From Eubacterium xylanophilum ATCC 35991 (lineage in GTDB: Bacteria; Bacillota; Clostridia; Lachnospirales; Lachnospiraceae), in NCBI RefSeq assembly GCF_000518685.1, contig NZ_JAEB01000009.1:1-64000 (forward strand): a stretch of 64,000 nt of DNA, given 5' to 3'. Each line of letters begins with the position of its first letter. Positions within the stretch are counted from its first letter, which is position 1. Of this stretch, positions 52,059-60,677 are shown in pieces. The notes beneath the pieces are model-generated. The model had not been told where the DNA came from, did no database searches, and saw only the letters and a program-made list of their open reading frames with translations. Both the position numbers and the translations under genes were made by a program.

Positions 52059-53996
52059 GTGGCTAAAGAACAGGGAAACTTAGCAATTGATTCGGATAAT
52101 ATATTTCCGATAATAAAAAAGTGGTTGTATTCTGACCACGACATTTTTATCAGAGAGCTTGTAAGTAACGCATGTGATGCAATTACTAAGCTAAAAAAAC
52201 TAGATATTATGGGAGAGTATGACTTCCCAGATGATTATAAGGCGCGAGTTGATGTGTCAATAAATGCGGAAAAGAAGACTATAACATTTACAGACAATGG
52301 ACTTGGAATGACCAAGGATGAAGTTAAGGAGTACATCAACCAGATTGCATTTTCCGGAGCGACTGACTTTATAGAGAAGTACAAGGATAAGTCAAGTGAA
52401 GATCAGATTATCGGACATTTTGGTTTGGGATTCTACTCGGCATTTATGGTGGCTGATCGCGTTGAGATTAATACAAAATCCTACAAAGAAGACGAGGCGG
52501 CAGTTCACTGGGAATCTGAGAGTGGTACAGAGTTTGAGATGGACGAATGTGACAAAGAGGACAATGGAACTCAGATTATCCTTCACCTAAATGAAGATAG
52601 CTATGAGTTTTCCAATGAGTACAGAGTTAGAGAGGTACTCAATAAGTATTGCTCATTCATGCCTATCGAGATTTATCTCATCAATGAGAATCAAAAACCA
52701 GAGGAGCCAAAAGAAGGCGAGGAAAAAGAGGTTAAGGAGCCTGAAGCAATTAATGATACCAATCCTCTGTGGGCGAAGCATCCCAATGAGTGTACCGAAG
52801 ATGAGTACAAGGAGTTCTACAGAAAAGTCTTCAATGACTACAAGGAGCCTCTTTTCTGGATTCACCTCAATATGGACTATCCATTCAATCTGAAGGGAAT
52901 TCTCTATTTCCCTAAGGTAAATCTTGAGTATGAAAACGCTGAGGGCGTGATTAAGCTCTACAATAATCAGGTATTTATTGCCGACAATATCAAGGAGGTA
53001 ATTCCTGAATTCTTGATGCTCTTGAAGGGTGTTATTGATTGTCCGGATTTGCCACTTAACGTGTCACGTAGTGCTTTGCAGAATGATGGATTTGTCACAA
53101 AAATTTCTGATTACATCACAAAGAAAGTGGCAGATAAGCTTACCGGTATGTGCAAAGTTGAGCGTGAAAATTTCGAGAAATACTGGGATGACATCAGCCC
53201 ATTTATCAAATATGGTTGTCTAAAGGATGATAAGTTCAGAGAGAAAGTACGTGAGTATGTACTTTTCAAGGACCTTGATGACAAGTATATGACAATGAAA
53301 GAGTACCTCGAGACTATCGATCTCCCTGAGCCAGAAAAGGCAGAGGAGAGCAAGGACGACAATGCGGAAAATGCTGAGGCAGCAGAACCACCAAAAGCTA
53401 CAATCTACTATGTAACTGATATGGTTCAGCAAGGACAATATGTAAAGATGTTCCGTGAACAGGGCAAGAATGCATTTGTCATGACAAGTAGCATAGACCA
53501 GCCGTTTATCTCAAGCCTTGAAATGGGAGACGACCCAATCAAGTTTATGAGAATTGATGCTGAGGTTACTGAGGATTTCAAAGAAGAAGTCGATGAAGAA
53601 GAGATCAAGAAAGACGGAGAAAGCCTCTCCAAACTCTTCAAAAAGGCTCTTGACAATGACAAATTAGAAGTTAAGGTTGAGAAGCTCAAAGATGAGAAGA
53701 TCGCATCAATGATTACCATGTCAGAGGAGACCAGAAGAATGCAGGATATGATGAGAATGTATTCTGTAGGTGGAATGGGAGAGATGCCTGACATGGGCGG
53801 AGAGACACTTGTCCTCAACTTGAACAATGAGTTGGTTAAGTATTTGCTAGACAATAAGAAGTCAGAAAACGCAGATTTGTTCTGCAAGCAATTGTATGAC
53901 TTGGCACTTATCAGCAACAGACCACTTGCTCCAGAGAAAATGAGCGAGTTTATCCTGAGAAGTAATGAGATTATGTCAATGTTAGCAAAGAAGTAA
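52059..53996 (+). CDS. htpG: chaperone HtpG (Hsp90)
   Basis: A 645-residue bacterial Hsp90. The GHKL ATPase carries IRELVSNACDAITKL, TFTDNGLGMTKDE, GHFGLGFYSAFMVAD and GTQIILHL; the middle domain has WIHLNMDYPFNLKGILYFP and SRSALQND; a dimerisation domain ends it. An acidic stretch lies near 415-440 (AEESKDDNAENAEAAE). The GTG start at 52059 is favoured by AGGAG at 52044-52048; an upstream in-frame GTG at 52050 is too close to it. Control by HrcA is indicated by the CIRCE. Confidence 0.98.
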   Translation: MAKEQGNLAIDSDNIFPIIKKWLYSDHDIFIRELVSNACDAITKLKKLDIMGEYDFPDDYKARVDVSINAEKKTITFTDNGLGMTKDEVKEYINQIAFSGATDFIEKYKDKSSEDQIIGHFGLGFYSAFMVADRVEINTKSYKEDEAAVHWESESGTEFEMDECDKEDNGTQIILHLNEDSYEFSNEYRVREVLNKYCSFMPIEIYLINENQKPEEPKEGEEKEVKEPEAINDTNPLWAKHPNECTEDEYKEFYRKVFNDYKEPLFWIHLNMDYPFNLKGILYFPKVNLEYENAEGVIKLYNNQVFIADNIKEVIPEFLMLLKGVIDCPDLPLNVSRSALQNDGFVTKISDYITKKVADKLTGMCKVERENFEKYWDDISPFIKYGCLKDDKFREKVREYVLFKDLDDKYMTMKEYLETIDLPEPEKAEESKDDNAENAEAAEPPKATIYYVTDMVQQGQYVKMFREQGKNAFVMTSSIDQPFISSLEMGDDPIKFMRIDAEVTEDFKEEVDEEEIKKDGESLSKLFKKALDNDKLEVKVEKLKDEKIASMITMSEETRRMQDMMRMYSVGGMGEMPDMGGETLVLNLNNELVKYLLDNKKSENADLFCKQLYDLALISNRPLAPEKMSEFILRSNEIMSMLAKK

Positions 53997-54018
53997 TAGT
54001 GTGAGATATAGAGAATTA

Positions 54019-54055
54019 AGCAGTATTTGTTTCTGAAGAGACAAATACTGCTTTT
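54019..54055 (+). terminator. htpG terminator
   Basis: AGCAGTATTTGT (54019-54030) pairs perfectly with ACAAATACTGCT (54041-54052), followed by T4. Confidence 0.9.
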
Positions 54056-54110
54056 GTGATTGGAATTTATTAAAATATGATATTATTAGTTTGTGTCCAG
54101 CTTTTTTGGG

Positions 54111-54412
54111 CGGGAATACGGCTAGATTGGCATAAATTGGAATTCTAGCCGTATTGTTAGAAGGTGGATGGAGTTTTGTTACGGTAATTTGGAGGGGAAT
54201 ACGGCTAGAATTGAGAAAACAAGAATATTAGCCGTACTTGCCATCGAATAATGTATAACTTGTTTGGAGATTAGTTACCATAGTACGGCTAATTTATGGA
54301 TTATAATCAATATTTCCGTATTTGTTATAAAAATGCTTGTACGAACTAATGACGATGCGATCAACATACGGCAAAAATTCTGATTTTAAAAATTTTTTCC
54401 GTATATCAGAAA
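54111..54412. repeat. four-unit noncoding tandem array with inverted-repeat cores
   Basis: Each unit holds TACGGCTA and, about 24 bases later, its reverse complement TAGCCGTA or a decayed form. The first cores start at 54117, 54200, 54284 and 54367, and the CCG of the second halves at 54149, 54232, 54316 and 54399. The spacing is therefore 83, 84 and 83 bases in both. Unit 1 is the best palindrome (12-base arms, 54115-54126 with 54144-54155); units 3 and 4 have eroded. No open frame is maintained. It lies between the htpG terminator and the SPFH gene. Confidence 0.8.
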
Positions 54413-54573
54413 AAAGAGGTTGTTAAGAAAAAAATATAAAAAACACTTAGCGACAAAAAAAGAAAAAATATAGTGCATTTAGAGAGATTATTGTGTATAA
54501 TAGTAATGTATACAATGATCTCTTTTTGTATGACAAGGATTATCTAGAGATCAAAACTGAAAGGAGAATATTT

Positions 54574-55917
54574 ATGGGACTTATAAAAGCATTAGTTGGA
54601 GCTGCCGGTGGCACAATGGCAGACCAGTGGAAGGAGTTTTTCTACTGCGACTCCCTTGAGAAGGACGTTTTGGTAGTCAAAGGTCAGAAGAGAGTTGGTG
54701 GAAGATCATCCAACACACATGGCAATGACAATATTATTTCCAATGGATCTGGTATTGCGGTTGCAGATGGACAGTGTATGATTATCGTGGAGCAGGGCAA
54801 AATTGTTGAGGTTTGTGCTGAACCAGGAGAGTTTACATATGATTCCTCAACAGAGCCAAGTATCTTTGCAGGTGGACTTGGAGAGGGAATTAAAAACACA
54901 TTTAAGACTATAGGTAAGAGATTTACATATGGCGGTGATACAGCAAAGGATCAGCGCGTATACTATTTCAATACCAAAGAGCTTATGGACAACAAGTTTG
55001 GAACACCTACACCTATTCCATTTAGAGTAGTTGATAGGAATATCAATCTTGACATTGACTTGTCAATCAGATGTAATGGTATCTATTCATATAAGATTGT
55101 TGATCCACTTCTTTTCTATACCAATGTATGTGCGAATGTTGAGTCAATTTATAAGAGAGATGAGATTGACAATCAGCTGAAGACAGAGTTTATCAATGCT
55201 TTGCAGCCTGCAATTGGAAAGATTTCAGAAGAGGGAGTTAGACCTACAGCATTGCCATCACATGTAGATGATTTGTGTGCAGCGATGAATGAGAAGCTTA
55301 CTGCGCAGTGGAAAGAGCTCAGAGGTCTTGCAATCGTATCAATTGCCCTCAATCCTATCACTCTTTCAGATGAGGATGCAGAACTTCTCAAGGAAGCTCA
55401 GAGAACTTCTATTTATCGCGATCCATCTATGGCAGCAGCTACTCTAACAGGTGCTCAGGCAGATGCGATGCGTGCAGCGGCTTCTAATGAAAATGGTGCT
55501 ATGATGGGATTCATGGGAATGGGTATGGCTGCTCAGGCAGGTGGTATGAATGCCCAGGGACTTTTCCAGATGGCTCAGAATCAGCAGAATCAACAGGGAC
55601 AGCAGGGAGCTGCACAGCCAGCTAGTCAGCCGGCAGCTGCGGCAGCAGGTTGGACATGCTCATGTGGCAAAGTTAATTCAGGTAAATTCTGTGAAGAATG
55701 TGGTAAACCAAGACCTACAGATACAGTTGGATGGACATGTTCATGTGGAGCAATTAACAAAGGAAAGTTCTGTATGGAGTGTGGAAAGCCAAAGCCAGCA
55801 GGAGCACCACTTTACAGATGTGACAAGTGTGGATGGGAACCAGAGGATCCTCATAATCCACCTAAGTTCTGTCCAGAGTGTGCAGATCCATTTGATGATA
55901 ATGATATTATACAGTAA
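54574..55917 (+). CDS. SPFH-domain protein with C-terminal zinc ribbons (YdjI-like)
   Basis: This 447-residue protein has an SPFH/band-7 domain of the virion-core/YdjI type at about 20-300 (MADQWKEFFYCDSLEKDVLV, YYFNTKELMDNKFGTPTPIP). A Gln/Ala/Gly/Met-rich segment follows, then three CxC/CxxC zinc ribbons (CSCGKVNSGKFCEECG, CSCGAINKGKFCMECG, CDKCGWEPEDPH with CPEC). YdjI in Bacillus works with phage-shock PspA-like proteins at stressed membranes. ATG 54574 has AAGGAG; an in-frame TTG-type extension to 54493 lacks one. Confidence 0.9.
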   Translation: MGLIKALVGAAGGTMADQWKEFFYCDSLEKDVLVVKGQKRVGGRSSNTHGNDNIISNGSGIAVADGQCMIIVEQGKIVEVCAEPGEFTYDSSTEPSIFAGGLGEGIKNTFKTIGKRFTYGGDTAKDQRVYYFNTKELMDNKFGTPTPIPFRVVDRNINLDIDLSIRCNGIYSYKIVDPLLFYTNVCANVESIYKRDEIDNQLKTEFINALQPAIGKISEEGVRPTALPSHVDDLCAAMNEKLTAQWKELRGLAIVSIALNPITLSDEDAELLKEAQRTSIYRDPSMAAATLTGAQADAMRAAASNENGAMMGFMGMGMAAQAGGMNAQGLFQMAQNQQNQQGQQGAAQPASQPAAAAAGWTCSCGKVNSGKFCEECGKPRPTDTVGWTCSCGAINKGKFCMECGKPKPAGAPLYRCDKCGWEPEDPHNPPKFCPECADPFDDNDIIQ

Positions 55918-56038
55918 TGAAATAAATAAGACCAACAGTATGCGTTTATTGTCTTACGAACGACGTGAGTAAGACCAGCAATATGCGTTTCCAATTCAAC
56001 ACAAAAGTCCTTAACTCACTGAGTTAAGGACTTTTGTG
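55918..56038. terminator. bidirectional terminator
   Basis: CACAAAAGTCCTTAACTC (from 56000) pairs with the complementary arm ending at 56038, between convergent genes. Before it, AGACCA(A/G)CA(G/A)TATGCGTTT occurs twice, a short direct repeat. Confidence 0.85.
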
Positions 56039-56353
56039 CTATCTAAAAAAACAAATCATTGCCAAAATAATCAGTACAACCACGGATGCGCCAAAGTAAA
56101 CTACCGCAAACAAGAATTTACTCTTCAGCAAGTTGATTCCAAAAAGTATAAGTGTGACAAAAAGTAACACCAATGAAATTATATTAGATGCTTTACTGGG
56201 GATAACGCCGTATATACCCATAAAAACACTTGCTAATATCAGAATAGGTAATATAAGTCGAAGAAAGTATGAAATCTTTTCCCACATACTCATCTGACTA
56301 AAACCATACTTAAGGGAATATTTTCCCGGTTGTGTCATATCATTTTTTCCCAT
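56039..56353 (-). CDS. small membrane protein
   Basis: A 104-residue protein with three hydrophobic helices (LILPILILASVFMGIYGV, IISLVLLFVTLILFGI, LFAVVYFGASVVVLIILAMI) and a basic N-terminus. An AAGGAGG ribosome binding site precedes the start. No family recognised. It is convergent with the SPFH gene. Confidence 0.75.
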   Translation of the reverse strand: MGKNDMTQPGKYSLKYGFSQMSMWEKISYFLRLILPILILASVFMGIYGVIPSKASNIISLVLLFVTLILFGINLLKSKFLFAVVYFGASVVVLIILAMICFFR

Positions 56354-56515
56354 AAAGGAAAGCCTCCTTTTGAATACGCTTTAACAATGGCTTTCTATGG
56401 TCATTGAAACGTCAATTCTATAACTTTTTCTTATTTCACTTTGTTTATTATATACTAATATTATGAAAAAAGAAATGTTAATATAATGAAAAAACTATAA
56501 AAAAAGTATAACCTG

Positions 56516-57637
56516 ATGAAAAATACCTTTTATAGGGCGATTGCGGCCAAATCGACAAAAAAGATTGTCATACCCCCAAAAACGTATTATAATTATAGGG
56601 GAATATCAACAGGAAAGGAAGATTTTTTGAATATTACAGTAGGTGTCGTTGCATATAATGAGGAGGGGAATCTCCCGGAATTGTTAGATGACATACGCAA
56701 ACAGGATTATCCCAAAGAAAAGACGGAGATTATCCTTGTGGACGGTGGATCGACGGATGCAACATTGAAGATAATGAATGAATTTATGGAAGCGGAGAAG
56801 GACAAGTATCTTCGAATCCGGATTTTAGATAATACCAAGAAGATCCAGAGTGCGGGATGGAACCTAGTAATCGGAACATTTTCAACGGAAGCTCTGATTA
56901 GGGTAGATGCCCATGCCAGGATTCCAGCTGACTTTGTGAAGGAAAATGTTCTGGCACTCGAGAGCGGTGAAGATGTAGTGGGAGGAGTTCGTCCTACAGT
57001 GGCATATGATCAGACCAAGTGGCAGGAGGTTCTTCTTCGAGCCGAGAATTCCATGTTCGGAAGTAGTATAGCTGGATATCGCAGAGACAGTGCCAAGGAA
57101 TATGTAAGTTCACTGTTTCATGGGTGCTATAGGAAAAAGGTTTTAGACGAGGTTGGATTTTTTAACGAAGAACTGGGAAGAACAGAGGACAATGAGTTTC
57201 ACTACAGAGTGAGACAGGCAGGATATAAGATTTGCAAATTTCCGACCATATCATCTTATCAGAAGATTCGTCCGAGTTTTGGGAAGATGTGCAAACAGAA
57301 GTATGGCAACGGTTATTGGGTAGGTCTGACACTTGGATATTGCCCGGGCTGCTTGAAGATTTATCATTTTGTGCCATTTGTCTTCGTACTGGGGATTATC
57401 TTGACAAGCATTCTGGCAGCAGTTGGATTCCCGGTGCTGGCTGTTATTATGTGGGCAGCATATTGGCTATTGGCAATCCTTATGGCGGCAATGGCTATAA
57501 AGAATGAAGGCGGTGGGTTCAGAGACCTGCTTTTGCCTTTTATGTTCTTTTTCCTTCACCTAAGCTATGGCATCGGAACATTTTTAGGGGTGATTTATAT
57601 GCCATTTTGGCTCAGAAAAATCAAAAAAAAGTTATGA
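56516..57637 (+). CDS. ExoA-like GT2 glycosyltransferase
   Basis: A 373-residue GT2 enzyme: VGVVAYNEEGNLPELLDDIR, IILVDGGSTDATLK, LIRVDAHARIP (metal site), LGRTEDNEFHYRVRQAGYK (ED acid/base region), followed by two to three C-terminal membrane helices from about 290. It resembles ExoA of succinoglycan synthesis and adds sugars to a lipid-linked exopolysaccharide. No good ribosome binding site is seen before 56516, so the start is uncertain; the conserved core begins near residue 38. Confidence 0.85.
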   Translation: MKNTFYRAIAAKSTKKIVIPPKTYYNYRGISTGKEDFLNITVGVVAYNEEGNLPELLDDIRKQDYPKEKTEIILVDGGSTDATLKIMNEFMEAEKDKYLRIRILDNTKKIQSAGWNLVIGTFSTEALIRVDAHARIPADFVKENVLALESGEDVVGGVRPTVAYDQTKWQEVLLRAENSMFGSSIAGYRRDSAKEYVSSLFHGCYRKKVLDEVGFFNEELGRTEDNEFHYRVRQAGYKICKFPTISSYQKIRPSFGKMCKQKYGNGYWVGLTLGYCPGCLKIYHFVPFVFVLGIILTSILAAVGFPVLAVIMWAAYWLLAILMAAMAIKNEGGGFRDLLLPFMFFFLHLSYGIGTFLGVIYMPFWLRKIKKKL

Positions 57638-57652
57638 TGGCGGATTTTCTCC

Positions 57653-57681
57653 TTTACAAATAGGCGGATTTTCGATATAAT
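57653..57681 (+). promoter_or_regulatory. tRNA promoter
   Basis: TTTACA (57653-57658), 17-base spacer, TATAAT (57676-57681), 15 bases before the tRNA. Confidence 0.75.
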
Positions 57682-57696
57682 AATGTTTGTTGATTA

Positions 57697-57769
57697 GCTC
57701 TCTTAGCACAGTTGGTAGTGCGTCTCACTCGTAATGAGAAGGTCGTCGGTTCAAGTCCGATAGAGAGCT
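57697..57769 (+). tRNA. tRNA-Thr (anticodon CGT)
   Basis: A complete 73-base cloverleaf: acceptor GCTCTCT / AGAGAGC, anticodon stem TCTCA / TGAGA with loop CTCGTAA (anticodon CGT, reading ACG), and T-arm TCGGTTCAAGTCCGA. The CCA end is not encoded. Confidence 0.95.
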
Positions 57770-57778
57770 GAAACTATG

Positions 57779-57805
57779 AGGGTGTCTCTTGGCACCCTTT
57801 ATTTT
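57779..57805 (+). terminator. terminator after tRNA-Thr
   Basis: AGGGTG (57779-57784) and CACCCT (57793-57798) form a short stem followed by TTATTTT. Confidence 0.7.
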
Positions 57806-57825
57806 ATAAAGTAAGGGAGCATGCT

Positions 57826-59784
57826 ATGAAAAAGAGAATTATGCTGTGCGCGATTGCTACTTGTCTTGGAATTGCGCTGACAGCTTGTGGAAATACTGGT
57901 GAAAAGGACGCAGATACAGAGGTTACTGAGAATGCCACAGAAGTTATCAGTTATGGCGCGATCGGAGAGGCGCCAAAGATAACTTCCGACAATATCAAGA
58001 TAGAAGATTACAAGCCTCAGAAAATCAAGAAATTTGAAGAAAAATACGTAAAAAAACTTGAAGAAGGAAAATATTCCGTGAGTAAGCCATATGTGGTTGT
58101 AAATCCATATGGTGACGCTCCTCTAAGTGCGTATATTATGTTTAGTCTTAAGGGTGAGTATAAGGTAAAAATCACTGTGCCCGGGAAGACAGAGAATGCG
58201 GATGTTAAGGGTGAGATAAGCGGAAAGGACTATTTTCGCGTGCCCGTAGTTGGTTTATATCCCGGAAAGACTAATAAAGTCAAGTTGGAAATCACAGATT
58301 CCAAGAAGAAAAAGGTAAAGTCGACAGTAGTTGATGTGAAGACAGAAGCGCTTCCAAAGTGCTTGGATAATGCTATTAGACTTGAAAAAGGTGGAAAGAG
58401 CTCGGCATACAACTTGACGATAGTATCAGGACAGAATACCAAGTATCCTTTTGCCTATGATTGCAACGGGGATATAAGATGGTTTGTATCTGAAACAACC
58501 GGTTCATATGGAATCTTCCCGTTAAGCAACAACAGATTGATCTATCAAACTGATGCGAGTCTAACGCCGACAGAGGAAAAGGCACAGGCTACTGAGATGT
58601 GGGAAATGGACTACATGGGTAGAATATACCAAATATACTTTGTAAAAAATGGAATTCACCACGAGGTGATTGAGAAAACAAAGGGCGGAAATTTACTAGT
58701 GCTCTCAAGTTCTATAGATGGTCATATAGAGGATGTTGTCTTGGAGATTGATAGAGAAACCGGCAAGACAGTCAAAGAGCTGGACATGCGTAAAATCTTT
58801 GATTCTACATACGTAGACAAAACGGACTGGGCCCACCTAAATACCGTGTCATATAATGAGAAGGACAACTCGATTCTTCTGTCTCCGAGAAATGTTCACG
58901 CAGCAGTAAAGGTGGATTGGAAGACCGATGAAATCAAGTGGATTATAGCCAATCCTCAGATGTTTAAAGGGACAAAGCAGGAGAGCAAAGTGTTAAAGCC
59001 ACAGGGGAATATAATATGGCATTTTCAGCAGCATAGCGTGTATGAGATTCCTTATGATCTTGATGGGGATAAGGATACAATTCATATAATGCTCTATGAT
59101 AATCACTGGCAGACCAAGCGCAAAGTTGATTTCTTTGATGGAAGAGAGCAGAGTTATGTCATGGTTTATACTGTGAATGAGTCTACAGGTGTAGTTCGCC
59201 AAGACAAGGTGTTCCCGGGGGTTAGGTCTATTATAACGTCCAATTGTATGTATGATAAGAAGTCAAGGCATATGTTTTCATTTGGTGGTTATCTATATCC
59301 TTTGATAGACAATCGCAAGGGTATGATTTATGAGTTTGATTACAAGACGGGAGCCGTGATAAACCAATATTCCACTTCCAAGTATTTTTATCGCGGATAT
59401 GAAATGGTTATCGACTGGGACGACTTAAGTAGAACAGCGAAAATTGGAGATAACATCCTCAAGGGTACCCTTCAAGCGCCTACAAAAGTAGAATCAATTA
59501 AGAAGGCAGATGGTAAGTTGAGTGATGCCAATGTAAGCTTCAAAATCATAGGGGAAATCCTCTATATGCATACAAGTGACCATGCGATTTCAAAAGTGAG
59601 ATTTCAGGGTGATAAGTACAACTATGTGGTGGATTACTCCAAGGCGGGAAAAGGCATGAAGTCAAAAGCTAATCAGACTTACAATATAGCTATACCGCTC
59701 AGTGGCTTGAAGAGTGATAAATACCAGATTGTAGTTAAATATGGAAGTGAGTGGCTTGATGCTAAAGCCGGTTTTTCAAAGTAG
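57826..59784 (+). CDS. aryl-sulfate sulfotransferase (AssT) family lipoprotein
   Basis: A 652-residue lipoprotein: signal MKKRIMLCAIATCLGIALTA with lipobox LTAC, N-terminal beta domain, then a beta-propeller of the arylsulfotransferase family. Likely catalytic positions are in GIHHEVIEKTKGG, DWAHLNTVSYN, LLSPRNVHAAVKVDW and WHFQQHSVYE, which line up with the His/His/Arg/His set of E. coli AssT. It would transfer sulfate between phenolic compounds outside the membrane, without PAPS. AGGGAG site. Single gene, but followed 8 bases later by TcdA. Confidence 0.9.
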   Translation: MKKRIMLCAIATCLGIALTACGNTGEKDADTEVTENATEVISYGAIGEAPKITSDNIKIEDYKPQKIKKFEEKYVKKLEEGKYSVSKPYVVVNPYGDAPLSAYIMFSLKGEYKVKITVPGKTENADVKGEISGKDYFRVPVVGLYPGKTNKVKLEITDSKKKKVKSTVVDVKTEALPKCLDNAIRLEKGGKSSAYNLTIVSGQNTKYPFAYDCNGDIRWFVSETTGSYGIFPLSNNRLIYQTDASLTPTEEKAQATEMWEMDYMGRIYQIYFVKNGIHHEVIEKTKGGNLLVLSSSIDGHIEDVVLEIDRETGKTVKELDMRKIFDSTYVDKTDWAHLNTVSYNEKDNSILLSPRNVHAAVKVDWKTDEIKWIIANPQMFKGTKQESKVLKPQGNIIWHFQQHSVYEIPYDLDGDKDTIHIMLYDNHWQTKRKVDFFDGREQSYVMVYTVNESTGVVRQDKVFPGVRSIITSNCMYDKKSRHMFSFGGYLYPLIDNRKGMIYEFDYKTGAVINQYSTSKYFYRGYEMVIDWDDLSRTAKIGDNILKGTLQAPTKVESIKKADGKLSDANVSFKIIGEILYMHTSDHAISKVRFQGDKYNYVVDYSKAGKGMKSKANQTYNIAIPLSGLKSDKYQIVVKYGSEWLDAKAGFSK

Positions 59785-59792
59785 GTGAACTT

Positions 59793-60479
59793 ATGAAAGA
59801 GTTTATGAGAACGGAGATTCTCTTCGGAGAAGAGAATTTTAAGAAGTTGGAGTCCAAGAGAGTGATTGTGTTTGGCATTGGCGGCGTCGGCGGTCATGTG
59901 GTAGAAGCTTTGGCTCGATCCGGAGTGGGTTATATCGAAATAGTCGATCATGACAAGGTAGATATAACCAATATCAATCGTCAGATAGTAGCACTTCATT
60001 CTACTATCGGGCGAGATAAAGTTGATGTCATGGAAGAGCGAATAAAGGATATCAATCCTGATTGTATAGTTGTTAAGAGGCGAACATTTTTCTTGCCTGA
60101 AAACAGTCATGAATTTGACTTTAGTCAGTATGATTATGTAGTAGATGCAGTGGATACTGTCACTGCTAAGATTGAAATAGTCATGACGGCAAATAAGGCC
60201 GGTGTGCCGATAATAAGCTCTATGGGAACCGGAAACAAGTGGAATCCCATGGAATTTGAGGTTGCAGACATATACAAGACTAGCATGTGTCCCCTTGCAA
60301 AGGTAATGAGAAGAGAGTTGAAGAAAAGGGGAGTTAGGCGTTTGAAGTGCCTGTACTCCAAGGAAGAAGTAAAAAAGCCGAAGGTTGATATAGGTGCCCC
60401 GGGATCCAATGCTTTCACACCATCGGTTGCAGGGCTTATCATAGCATCTGAAGTGATAAAAGAATTATGTGAGATTTAG
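59793..60479 (+). CDS. tcdA: tRNA threonylcarbamoyladenosine dehydratase (TcdA)
   Basis: A 228-residue ThiF/E1-like enzyme. The ATP site is VIVFGIGGVGGHVVEALARS, the Arg-finger-like block NRQIVALHSTIGRDK, and the late block PGSNAFTPSVAGLIIASEVI. It converts t6A to its cyclic form at position 37 of ANN-decoding tRNAs. AGGTGAACTT precedes the start. Confidence 0.93.
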   Translation: MKEFMRTEILFGEENFKKLESKRVIVFGIGGVGGHVVEALARSGVGYIEIVDHDKVDITNINRQIVALHSTIGRDKVDVMEERIKDINPDCIVVKRRTFFLPENSHEFDFSQYDYVVDAVDTVTAKIEIVMTANKAGVPIISSMGTGNKWNPMEFEVADIYKTSMCPLAKVMRRELKKRGVRRLKCLYSKEEVKKPKVDIGAPGSNAFTPSVAGLIIASEVIKELCEI

Positions 60480-60481
60480 AC

Positions 60482-60524
60482 AAGGCCCATATAACTATTA
60501 TATAATAGTTAGGGTCTTATTTTA
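60482..60524 (+). terminator. terminator after tcdA
   Basis: AAGGCCC...TAACTATTAT / ATAATAGTTA...GGGTCTT forms a long stem followed by ATTTTATT. Confidence 0.75.
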
Positions 60525-60558
60525 TTATTAATTCTAATAGTAAAATAGGTTATTATTA

Positions 60559-60587
60559 TTGTGGAAAATGCACAAGTATGATACAAT
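60559..60587 (+). promoter_or_regulatory. promoter of the CE15 gene
   Basis: TTGTGG (60559-60564), 17-base spacer, TACAAT (60582-60587). Confidence 0.5.
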
Positions 60588-60677
60588 ATTTTATGGAAAA
60601 GCTGTGTGTTTTCACATAGTAAAGAATTATAAAAGTGGCACGTGGGACAAAGATTGCCACGAGACGAGGAGGATAAT

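Noticed and set aside
54111-54412. CRISPR array
   Set aside because: The recurring parts are split palindromes with decaying sequence, not identical direct repeats around unique spacers, and there are no cas genes.
57639-57675. Direct repeat GGCGGATTTTC before the tRNA as an attachment site
   Set aside because: It is only 11 bases, both copies lie next to each other upstream of the tRNA, and no integrase or tRNA-end duplication is present.
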